A stretch of DNA of 10,535 nt from NCBI GenBank assembly GCA_002309235.1, contig DBXA01000087.1:1-10535 (forward strand). The letters are read 5' to 3'. The position numbers and the translations under genes were made by a program. This document shows positions 1 through 6,136 of this stretch, one piece after another. Origin of the DNA: Christensenella sp. UBA1224 (lineage in GTDB: Bacteria; Bacillota; Clostridia; Christensenellales; Aristaeellaceae). The notes under the pieces are model-generated. The model did not search any database. It was not told the DNA's origin and was given only the letters and a program-made list of their open reading frames with translations. Within the stretch, counting starts at the first letter, position 1. The number at the start of each line of letters is the position of its first letter.

Positions 1-65
1 GCCAAGTGGTAAGGCAAAGGTCTGCAAAACCTTTATCCCCGGTTCGAATCCGGGTGGCACCTCCA
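1..65 (+). tRNA. tRNA-Cys (GCA), 5' end cut by window edge
   Basis: The window opens inside a tRNA; about the first nine bases (5' acceptor strand and positions 8-9) are missing. Visible parts are a D arm (GCC 1-3 with GGC 13-15), a 5-bp anticodon stem (17-21 with 29-33) around loop CTGCAAA with anticodon GCA at 24-26, a T arm (CCCGG 38-42, loop TTCGAAT, CCGGG 50-54), the 3' acceptor strand TGGCACC 55-61, discriminator T62 and an encoded CCA at 63-65. U73 is the expected discriminator for cysteine tRNAs, which supports the identity. Confidence 0.96.
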
Positions 66-68
66 ATA

Positions 69-98
69 ATCCTGCGCGGCAACGCAGGATCTTTTCTT
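69..98 (+). terminator. Rho-independent terminator after tRNA-Cys
   Basis: Perfect 8-bp stem ATCCTGCG (69-76) with CGCAGGAT (83-90), loop CGGCAA, followed by CTTTTCTT. It starts four bases after the tRNA CCA end, so it most likely ends the tRNA transcript. Confidence 0.85.
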
Positions 99-142
99 AT
101 TCACCATTCACTCTCCACCAAACAGAAAGAGGAAGCTTCACT

Positions 143-871
143 ATGAAAAGAGCGGTTTGTTTGCTGATCTTCGTACTCATCCTTGCTTATGGATGGCCCT
201 CATCCGCACAAGAAGAAGGATCCGTTTTCATAGAGCTCGAAAACGGCAGCCTGCTGAGCCCTTCCGGCGTGGAGTATGCTTTCCTTGCGAATGAAGGGAT
301 CCTGTATTACCTGGCAGAGGATGAAATGGTGTTTGTCGGCACTGTCCAAGGTGAAGAAGCCTTTTCCAAGCACATGTTAGAAACATACCAAACAGGTTTG
401 TTCGCGCTCGGGAGCAGAGACAATGATGACATCCTGCTCAGGCGTCTGCCCGATAACGAATGGATATCCTTTTACCGAAAAGCGTCATTGCCGGCATTTG
501 ATTTTTCCGTAGACAACTGCATTCGTCTGGAGTTCGTATCCGGGATCGGTGTTGCCGAAAAGGACGCCATGCATGTAAACTGCCAGGGCGGTATTACCGA
601 CAAGGCTGAGATCGCTCAATTCCTTTCCGACATAAGGTCTCAGGATGACCCGATCAATGCCGGATTGTATGACCTGGTCAGAAAGCCGGAAGGCATGCTC
701 GAACATTGTTATATAATGGGTGTGATCTACGGGTTCTTTGCGGAAGAACCGAATTTGGTAAAACAGATGTTCGTCATTTCCTATAACGATCTCGCTTACT
801 CAGTCGATATGTCTTATGTGCTGCCTGAAGAATGGCTTCAGAAGCTTATTGATTCAGGCTGCGGCGGATAA
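143..871 (+). CDS. Exported protein of unknown function
   Basis: A 242-residue protein that I do not recognise. The N-terminus (MKRAVCLLIFVLILAYGWPSS) is a typical Sec signal peptide: two basic residues, a hydrophobic core at about 5-16, and a likely signal peptidase I cut near Ala22. There is no lipobox and no further membrane segment, so the mature protein is probably released or wall-associated. It is acidic, with aromatic-rich strand-like stretches and four cysteines after the signal (126, 147, 189, 240), which could form disulfides. The start has a ribosome binding site, AGAGGAAG at about 128-135. The gene stands alone between two terminators; no promoter was convincingly seen in the short gap after the tRNA-Cys terminator. 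Base composition is poorer in GC than in the right-hand genes, similar to the LRR gene. The coding call is firm; the function is unknown. Confidence 0.8.
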   Translation: MKRAVCLLIFVLILAYGWPSSAQEEGSVFIELENGSLLSPSGVEYAFLANEGILYYLAEDEMVFVGTVQGEEAFSKHMLETYQTGLFALGSRDNDDILLRRLPDNEWISFYRKASLPAFDFSVDNCIRLEFVSGIGVAEKDAMHVNCQGGITDKAEIAQFLSDIRSQDDPINAGLYDLVRKPEGMLEHCYIMGVIYGFFAEEPNLVKQMFVISYNDLAYSVDMSYVLPEEWLQKLIDSGCGG

Positions 872-899
872 TCCCATTTCTTATCCGCCATAATGCTGT

Positions 900-934
900 A
901 AAAAGCTCCTTATCCGACCGGTAAGGAGCTTTTT
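900..934. terminator. Strong, probably bidirectional terminator
   Basis: Long stem: AAAAAGCTCCTTA (900-912) pairs with TAAGGAGCTTTTT (922-934), extended inward by a T-G and a C-G pair around loop CCGAC. A T run ends the + strand copy and the A run on the left gives a T run on the other strand. It can therefore stop the rightward gene ending at 871 and the leftward block that reads toward it. Confidence 0.88.
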
Positions 935-1002
935 GACCGCTGTTTTCATTATCCGGCAAACGATGGCCTCTTTGCTGGCAATTTACGCCTTCTGCCTGTA
1001 CT

Positions 1003-1112
1003 GATCAAGTTGTTCCTCTGCAGGAAATACGTCTGGCAGCCTCCTGTCGCAGGGTCCTGCAGTGAAAGGACAAGTGCACGCAATTCCTTTCCCGGTTCAG
1101 GAGGAACAAGAT
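1003..1112 (+). repeat. Direct repeat, left copy (pairs with 3082-3189)
   Basis: About 110 bases beginning GATCAAGTTG align in the same orientation with 3082-3189 (beginning GATCAGGTGC). They share exact blocks such as GCAGGAAATACGT, GAAAGGAC and CCCGGTTCA, with one visible single-base indel near the left end. The two copies bracket the LRR gene. This left copy has no gene attached to it. Confidence 0.75.
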
Positions 1113-1125
1113 ACCGGCAGAAAAA
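1003..1125 (-). pseudogene. Remnant of a heparinase-like gene 3' end (paralogue of the 3084-4727 gene)
   Basis: Read on the minus strand, about 34 codons encode a peptide containing EPGKELRALVLS and GGCQTYFL. The intact gene at 3084-4727 ends with EPGKELYALVLS and GGCWTYFL at the same spacing (its residues 518-543). By eye roughly three quarters of the residues match, and the DNA over about 1020-1112 is near 78% identical to 3100-3189. Upstream of this block the match fades within 10-15 codons. A one-base insertion near 1007 shifts the frame and removes the equivalent of the normal stop codon. There is no start signal and no body of the gene, so this is a relic. It lies just downstream of, and in the same direction as, the LRR gene. 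The stretch 940-1248 otherwise holds nothing I can support. Confidence 0.72.
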
Positions 1126-1248
1126 CCTCTTCAGCCAAATGGCTGGCAGAAAAGATGTCAATAGTAACGTGGTTGATGCTAAGCGCACAGGGTATTCGGT
1201 TTCTCTTTTATGTTTACCTTTGTGGAGCTGTTTTCATCTTTCCATTTT

Positions 1249-2889
1249 TCATCGGATGGAGAAATCGATATCATTCTCTTTACAGTACCGCTCTGCATAG
1301 GACCCGGACGGAACCACTGCGTGAAATGTGCTGAAGAGTTTTAGCCCATACCTGCCTAATGATTCAACAAATTCTTGCCTCTGGCCGTTAAACAACGCAT
1401 TTTCACCAATAGAAAGCAGACTTTCCGGCAGTTGAACCTCACAGAGGGAATCGCACATGAAAAATGCTCCGGCTCCTATCACTTTCATCCCTTCTGCCAT
1501 GATCACCGTTTCCAGGTGCCTGCAGCGTTCGAACGCCTCCGGGCCAATACCGATCGTACTTCCCCTAAGATAGTTCACCTCGCTGTTTGTGTAATCAGAG
1601 AACGCGTTTTCAGTCTCACCCCGAACAACAAAAGTCGTGATCTCACTGCAGTCTTTAAAGGCACATTTGCCGATCGTCAGATTGATAAACTCAGGCAGTT
1701 CTCTTATACCTTTACAAGCAATGAACGCGTAATCGCCGATCCGTTGGACTCCGGCCGGAATACGGATCCTCGCTGTTTCTGCATACGCAAACGCATTATG
1801 ACCTATGACCTTTACGCTGTCCGGCAAAACGACATTGCAGGGGATCCGCGGGGTCAGCTGTCCGAATGCATAATCTCCGATCGTTTCGACCCCCTCAGGT
1901 ATCGCAATTTCATCGGAAAGCCAGGAAGCGCAAACCAAGCGATGATCTGCAGAACTGATCAGCATACCGTTTTGAAGCGTTAATGTTCTGCTGTTCCCAT
2001 CCAGATGAATTCCTTCAAGAGATATTCTTCCCATAAAAGGGTTTACTCTGATCTGTGTTACGCTGGCCGGGATAACGATTTGCCGTACAGCATTCCATCG
2101 CTGAAAGGCAAAATCATCGATGATCTCCGTCCCTTCCGGGATCACATATGAGCTGTCCGCCGCATCATTGAACTGCGTACCGAAGCACCAGACAACGCGA
2201 TGGTCATCCTTGCTGAAAAGAACGCCGTCCAGGATCTCCAGCGATGTATTGTTCGGAGAGATCTCTACATTCTGCAGCCTGTAATATGTATCTCTGTCGG
2301 AGCAAACAAAGGCAAAGGGATTTCTGCCGATCTCAATAACGCTCGAAGGGATGTACACCTTTTGTACGGTGCATCCCCAAAATGCATGATCGTCCACTGC
2401 CTCGATATCTTCGGGAATGATCAGTTCCTCTGCGGATCCGCCCCTTATGATCCTCTTTTCAGCCGGGCAGATCAGCATGCCGTTTTCTTTTCTCAATGTC
2501 GGGTGTGTCTCCGATATATCAAGCTCAAGCTTTGTAAAAACATTGCTGAAGGCATTTTTCTGAATGGTGGTCACGCAATCGGGAATATACAGGCTCAAAG
2601 AAGTCAGATCGTATCCCGAATAGGAATACTCGCCGATTTCAGAAACAACATGACCGTCGATCGATTCCGGCACCGCCTGACAGTATGAAGCATCGTAGCA
2701 TTTTATGATACGTGCAGACTGATCGGGCAGTACGATATAATCATACAGCAGTCCTTCATGTTCTTCTCCTTCGATCACAAAGGTATTGCTGTTGAGGACT
2801 GACCATTGGTAAGATGAATCCGCTTGCGCCATCAGGCAGGGAAAGACGGATACGAGCAGGACAGCAAGAAGCCCTATGATCTTTTTCAT
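1249..2889 (-). CDS. Secreted leucine-rich repeat protein (LRR_5/BspA-like)
   Basis: A 546-residue exported protein built of BspA/LRR_5-type leucine-rich repeats, a fold used for surface adhesion or protein binding in many gut and oral Firmicutes and Bacteroidetes. Residues 1-23 are a Sec signal peptide ending in Ala-Gln-Ala. From about 80 to 500 the chain repeats the pattern IPEGVETIGDYAF (for example at 329-341, 378-389, 486-499). It is broken three times by the GMLI/GVLF-x-x-x-D/E-x-R insert typical of this family (about 136-148, 220-233, 307-320). The C-terminus (VVPSGSYAERYCKENDIDF) is the usual capping module. There is no LPXTG motif, membrane anchor or SLH domain, so attachment is unknown. 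I chose the start at 2889, with AGGGG eight bases upstream, over an in-frame ATG at 2925 that would put 12 polar residues before the signal peptide. No clear terminator follows. Its GC content is lower than that of the upstream operon, suggesting separate origin. Confidence 0.9.
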   Translation of the reverse strand: MKKIIGLLAVLLVSVFPCLMAQADSSYQWSVLNSNTFVIEGEEHEGLLYDYIVLPDQSARIIKCYDASYCQAVPESIDGHVVSEIGEYSYSGYDLTSLSLYIPDCVTTIQKNAFSNVFTKLELDISETHPTLRKENGMLICPAEKRIIRGGSAEELIIPEDIEAVDDHAFWGCTVQKVYIPSSVIEIGRNPFAFVCSDRDTYYRLQNVEISPNNTSLEILDGVLFSKDDHRVVWCFGTQFNDAADSSYVIPEGTEIIDDFAFQRWNAVRQIVIPASVTQIRVNPFMGRISLEGIHLDGNSRTLTLQNGMLISSADHRLVCASWLSDEIAIPEGVETIGDYAFGQLTPRIPCNVVLPDSVKVIGHNAFAYAETARIRIPAGVQRIGDYAFIACKGIRELPEFINLTIGKCAFKDCSEITTFVVRGETENAFSDYTNSEVNYLRGSTIGIGPEAFERCRHLETVIMAEGMKVIGAGAFFMCDSLCEVQLPESLLSIGENALFNGQRQEFVESLGRYGLKLFSTFHAVVPSGSYAERYCKENDIDFSIR

Positions 2890-3014
2890 ATCATTTCCCC
2901 TTATTTTCGTTGTTGTCATGACCATTACAGCTCACTTGCAGTGAATTGCTCCCACTCTCTGACCATGTGCCGGAGGGACTTTCGTTTGTATCCTTCAGAC
3001 TGCTCATTATGCAA

Positions 3015-3041
3015 TACGGATCGCATCAGACTGCATCCGTA
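3015..3041. repeat. Imperfect inverted repeat between the heparinase-like and LRR genes
   Basis: TACGGAT (3015-3021) pairs with ATCCGTA (3035-3041). After a bulged C3022, GCA (3023-3025) pairs with TGC (3032-3034), leaving loop TCAGAC: 10 bp in all. It sits 43 bases past the stop codon of the heparinase-like gene. On the minus strand it is followed by TTGCATAATG, not a T run, so it is at best a weak terminator or an mRNA-end hairpin. An operator for the LRR gene is another possibility. The rest of the 2890-3083 gap holds no feature I can support. Confidence 0.45.
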
Positions 3042-3081
3042 AGATATACTTTATTTTCAGTTGATGCCTCTTACCCGCGCA

Positions 3082-3189
3082 GATCAGGTGCTCCTGCGCA
3101 GGAAATACGTCCAGCAGCCGCCGGCCGCGGGGCCCTGCGCCGAAAGGACGAGCGCATACAGTTCCTTCCCCGGTTCAGAGGAAACGAGG
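3082..3189 (+). repeat. Direct repeat, right copy (3' end of heparinase-like gene)
   Basis: Right member of the repeat pair with 1003-1112. This copy is functional sequence: it encodes the last 35 or so residues and the stop codon of the intact heparinase-like gene. The pair therefore reflects duplication of a gene end, not a transposon repeat. Confidence 0.75.
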
Positions 3190-4727
3190 GCAACCTCGGC
3201 AGACGCAGGGCCATCCCATTCGATCAGGCAGCTGCCCATGACCGCGCGCGGCGCGCCGACCGCGACGACAGGCCTCGCAGGTGTGATAAAGCGCACTGCC
3301 GCTTTCCTGCGCGCGCCTGAAAAATCAAAGGCATCCACCAGGCGGATGTTCTCCGCGCCGCTGGTCACCATGACGGTGCGCTGCCAGGAGGAAACGCAGG
3401 TTTCCGGACCGTATGCGCCGGCCAGGTTCATGCTGATCGTCGGAAAACCATCCTGGCGGACAGAGATATCGCTGGCATAATGCTTGACCTCTCCCGTGCG
3501 TTCCGGCCATGGGATGCTCCTTTCGGCCGCGCCCTCCCCCGCTGTCAGGATGCATTCGCCATCGAGATAGACGACGAGTGCGCCAAGGTACATGCCGGCG
3601 TAAAACCCCTTGCCGCCGGAAGGCCTTGCCGCATAGATGCCGTTCTCCCCATCGACAACGACGCGCGGGTGCTTATAGCTGTCGTGCAGCCTGTCGTTTG
3701 CGAAGGAACCGCTCCAGAGCACATTCAAAAGCCTGCCTGTGATCCCGCAGGCGCTTTCCATGCCCGGATGCAGCGATTCCAGCTTTTCACCTATCGCGCA
3801 AACGGCATCATCATCGAATACCGCGCCGAGCCGGTATACATCCGCGCCGCAGAGGGCCGGCTTCATATATGTCTTCTCATCGATCAGGATATCTTCACCG
3901 ATGTAGGCGGATGAGATGAGCTTCGCCTGGCCCCTGAGCTCCTCATCGGCGCACAGCCCCGATTCACCGCTGCAGGCAAAATCGCACATAAAGGCGATAT
4001 CCGCCATGCACAGAGCCTCCGTCAGCCATGCGGCAAGGCCCCGGCGCCTGTAGACCTCGCCCAATCTCCCGGCGGATACGCATCTTTCCGCAATGCGCAG
4101 AAGGTTTTTGAGCCGCAGCCAGCGCAGGGATTCATCCTGCGGGACGTAGAGGACCGCCGTCACAGCAGCGGCAGCGAAGGAAAGCGCATCCGGCCGGCGG
4201 AGCACCGTTTCACAAAAGGCAGGATCGTCCAACCGGTCTACCAGCCTTTCCCGGCATTCATCCATAGCGGCCTCACAGATGCCGGGAGCAACGGTCTCCA
4301 GCTCATTCTTATATAGCTCCTTCGCCCATACCATAAGCGCTGCCGTTTCCGCGGCAAACGCATCCGGCTGCTCCTTCCTCATGGGCACCTTGCGCTTATC
4401 GGAAACGGACCAGGAAGGCTCCGCGAGAATGCTGTACAGCATATCGGCGATCTCTCCTGCCGCGCGCCCTTCCTCCGTTACTGCCTCGCACAAAAGCATA
4501 TCCGCCAGCGAAGAACGCACGGCGCGGCGCGCCGAATCATAGCCCTCCGCGGATGCGAGCCATTCCTTCAGACCCGGCGCGGCTGCCTTCCTCGCCATAT
4601 GCCCGCGGCGCATGATCTCCCTTTTCACGTCCTCCGGGATCGCGGTAAGATCCTGCCTGCGGAACATCCGGAATTCCTCCGCGGATGTGAGCGATGAGAC
4701 CATATGGTCAAAATGGGATGAGAACAT
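3084..4727 (-). CDS. Divergent heparinase II/III-like protein
   Basis: A 547-residue protein with the architecture of heparinase II/III-type polysaccharide lyases: an N-terminal alpha/alpha toroid (about 1-340) and a C-terminal beta-sandwich (about 350-547). Family-like stretches are ILAEPSWSV with DAFAAETAALMVWA (100-135), then GENGIYAARPSGG followed by LVVYLDG (360-390) and a segment at about 416-432 resembling the family's S-x-Y-H-N-x-P-x-I region. No signal peptide is present, so it would act inside the cell, as many Firmicutes members of this group do, perhaps on imported oligosaccharides. As I recall the family, the N-W-x-x-W, D-E-G-x-x-Y-W and N-H-N-D segments are expected; here the corresponding places read differently (for example RRRGLAAW at 228-234 and FYAGMYLG at 375-382). 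Activity is therefore doubtful. The start has GAGGTG seven bases upstream and lies 27 bases after the oxidoreductase stop, indicating an operon. A decayed paralogue end lies at 1003-1125. Confidence 0.68.
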   Translation of the reverse strand: MFSSHFDHMVSSLTSAEEFRMFRRQDLTAIPEDVKREIMRRGHMARKAAAPGLKEWLASAEGYDSARRAVRSSLADMLLCEAVTEEGRAAGEIADMLYSILAEPSWSVSDKRKVPMRKEQPDAFAAETAALMVWAKELYKNELETVAPGICEAAMDECRERLVDRLDDPAFCETVLRRPDALSFAAAAVTAVLYVPQDESLRWLRLKNLLRIAERCVSAGRLGEVYRRRGLAAWLTEALCMADIAFMCDFACSGESGLCADEELRGQAKLISSAYIGEDILIDEKTYMKPALCGADVYRLGAVFDDDAVCAIGEKLESLHPGMESACGITGRLLNVLWSGSFANDRLHDSYKHPRVVVDGENGIYAARPSGGKGFYAGMYLGALVVYLDGECILTAGEGAAERSIPWPERTGEVKHYASDISVRQDGFPTISMNLAGAYGPETCVSSWQRTVMVTSGAENIRLVDAFDFSGARRKAAVRFITPARPVVAVGAPRAVMGSCLIEWDGPASAEVALVSSEPGKELYALVLSAQGPAAGGCWTYFLRRST

Positions 4728-4754
4728 TTCCCTTCACCTCATAATACTTTCAGA

Positions 4755-5882
4755 TCAGAATTCCAGTATGGCGCCATCCCGCGCGGACCTCTTAGCCAGA
4801 TCCACCAGCCTTTGCAGCTCCGCGCCGTGCCTGAGGCTGGGCTCCGGCCGCACGCCCCGCGCCACGCAGTCCAGGAAGGAATACATGCAGTGTGTATGGG
4901 CCCTGTCCCAGCCTATCGTATTCTTGCTCGGCAGGAAAGAACCGCCCGGCGCAGCATAGCGCGCGACGCTTTCTATCCGCGTATAGCCTTTCATGCCGCC
5001 AAGAGGGCTGTCCGGCACAGTATTGTCATAAAACCACAGCCAGTCCGGCTCCATCAGGTTCCACTTGACAGCGCCATTCGTGCCGCAGATCTCAAGGAAC
5101 ATCTCGTCATTCGCGCCGGTGGATATCTTGCTGGCCTCCACACTGCCCAAAGCGCCGTTCGCAAGGCGCAGCGTCATCAGCGCGTGGTCCTCGGCGATCT
5201 CATCCCCTTGAGCGACACCGCCCCCGGGAAGAGGCCTCGTATCGTAGATCCTGTTGACGGCGCAGTATACCTGCTTCGGCCAGCCTATCAGCCATGTGAT
5301 GAGATCCAGCGCGTGAACTGCCAGGTCGTTGAGAACGCCGCCCTGCTTAAGCTGCTTCCATCCGGCAGGCTTATCCTTGTCTACCGAGCCGGAATGCAGA
5401 TACCGGCAGCTGAAAGCCGTGATATCCCCCAAAAGGCCCTGCGACGCGATCTCCTTCGCCCGCAGCACGGAAGGGAAGAACCTGTCATTGAACACCATCT
5501 GCGACAGGGCCTGCGACCGTTCGGCAGCATCCGCTATCCTCGCGGCGGAGGGGTAGTCATCCGCCAGCGGCTTATCGATATACAGATGCTTTCCGGCCTT
5601 CAAAGCCGCTATCGCTATATCCTCATGCATATCGTTCGGCGTGCATACGGATACCGCGTCTATTTCCGGGTCGTTTATGATATCGTGCCAGTCGAGCGTG
5701 CTCTTTTTAAAATCAAAGGCCGCCTGCGCCTCATCCACAGAGGACTGTCTGCGCGAACAGACAGCCGTAAGCTCCGGCCTGAAATCCAACCCCTTATAAT
5801 ACAGCGGAACATTCCGCAGGGACTGCGCGTGTGTCCTGCCCATAAACCCCCAGCCTATGACGGCGTATCGGATCCTCTTCAT
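4755..5882 (-). CDS. Gfo/Idh/MocA family NAD(P)-dependent oxidoreductase
   Basis: A 375-residue cytoplasmic oxidoreductase of the Gfo/Idh/MocA family, which oxidises or reduces sugars, sugar acids, inositols and related cyclic polyols with a bound nicotinamide cofactor. The Rossmann N-terminus shows VIGWGFMGRTHA (residues 8-19), the strand DAVSVCTPNDMH (75-86) and the signature ALKAGKHLYIDKP (93-105), with the catalytic-type Lys104 (DKP where EKP is commoner). The C-terminal substrate domain has GGVLNDLAVHALDL (181-194), supplying Asp186 and His190 at the usual catalytic positions. Length is normal for the family. The start at 5882 has AAGGCGG seven bases upstream; an in-frame ATG at 5957 would add 25 residues before the Rossmann fold and was rejected. 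It is the first gene of a leftward operon with the heparinase-like gene, which points to carbohydrate breakdown. The exact substrate cannot be read from the sequence. Confidence 0.93.
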   Translation of the reverse strand: MKRIRYAVIGWGFMGRTHAQSLRNVPLYYKGLDFRPELTAVCSRRQSSVDEAQAAFDFKKSTLDWHDIINDPEIDAVSVCTPNDMHEDIAIAALKAGKHLYIDKPLADDYPSAARIADAAERSQALSQMVFNDRFFPSVLRAKEIASQGLLGDITAFSCRYLHSGSVDKDKPAGWKQLKQGGVLNDLAVHALDLITWLIGWPKQVYCAVNRIYDTRPLPGGGVAQGDEIAEDHALMTLRLANGALGSVEASKISTGANDEMFLEICGTNGAVKWNLMEPDWLWFYDNTVPDSPLGGMKGYTRIESVARYAAPGGSFLPSKNTIGWDRAHTHCMYSFLDCVARGVRPEPSLRHGAELQRLVDLAKRSARDGAILEF

Positions 5883-5919
5883 ATGAATACCGCCTTCCCT
5901 GTGCATATCTCTCACCAAT

Positions 5920-5948
5920 AAGATACCACAGAAAAGCCGCGCGTTCAA
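5920..5948 (-). promoter_or_regulatory. Candidate promoter of the leftward oxidoreductase operon
   Basis: On the minus strand, TTGAAC (5948-5943) lies 17 bases before TATCTT (5925-5920). Each box matches four of six consensus bases and the spacing is ideal. The predicted transcript would start near 5913, about 30 bases before the chosen start codon, which also argues against the longer start at 5957. Confidence 0.5.
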
Positions 5949-5972
5949 TAAGCGCACGCCTTTTCATTCATT

Positions 5973-5983
5973 AACAAGTTGTT
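5973..5983. promoter_or_regulatory. Small palindrome in the divergent region, possible operator
   Basis: AACAA-G-TTGTT is a perfect 5+1+5 palindrome lying between the two divergent promoters, upstream of both. Its position suits a transcription factor site, but 11 bases is short enough to occur by chance and no regulator gene adjoins. Confidence 0.2.
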
Positions 5984-6017
5984 TCAAATAAATCTATAGC
6001 CTGTGACACATGAATAA

Positions 6018-6026
6018 TGCTATAAT
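6018..6026 (+). promoter_or_regulatory. Extended -10 promoter of the foldase gene
   Basis: TGCTATAAT is a perfect extended -10 element (TGN plus TATAAT). No good -35 box sits 16-18 bases upstream, which is tolerated for extended -10 promoters. Transcription would start near 6033, giving a leader of about 100 bases. Confidence 0.65.
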
Positions 6027-6029
6027 GAA

Positions 6030-6092
6030 CGGGCAGCCGGTGTTGCATGCCGTCTGCCCGCTCGCCGGCACCCGCAAGGGAAGGCGCCGGCG
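6030..6092 (+). promoter_or_regulatory. Structured 5' leader: two consecutive hairpins before the foldase gene
   Basis: Hairpin 1 pairs CGGGCAG (6030-6036) with CTGCCCG (6054-6060), with a possible inner CGG/CCG stem (6038-6040 with 6050-6052). It begins at or next to the predicted transcript start. Hairpin 2 pairs CGCCGGC (6063-6069) with GCCGGCG (6086-6092) and contains an inner CCC-GCAA-GGG helix (6071-6080) capped by a GNRA tetraloop. No T run follows either, so they are not plain terminators. The ribosome binding site (AGAGAGGA, about 6120-6127) lies outside both. The role may be mRNA stability or regulation; it does not match a riboswitch I know. Confidence 0.5.
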
Positions 6093-6136
6093 ATGCCATA
6101 TGATCGACCTGTAAACAGACAGAGAGGATAACCGAT

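Noticed and set aside
949..1188. 79-codon minus-strand frame as a real small gene
   Set aside because: Its central part is the decayed end of the heparinase-like gene and the flanks are unrelated to it; there is no ribosome binding site, so it is treated as a pseudogene fragment.
2890..2925. Upstream in-frame start for the LRR protein
   Set aside because: It would place twelve polar residues before a textbook signal peptide, and the good AGGGG ribosome binding site serves the ATG at 2889.
3082..3189. Direct repeats as insertion-sequence ends or attachment sites
   Set aside because: The right copy is coding sequence of an intact gene, the copies are diverged, and no transposase or integrase is present between or beside them.
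4812..5921. 369-codon open frame on the plus strand opposite the oxidoreductase
   Set aside because: Shadow frame of an unambiguous Gfo/Idh/MocA gene; basic, low-complexity translation and no start signal.
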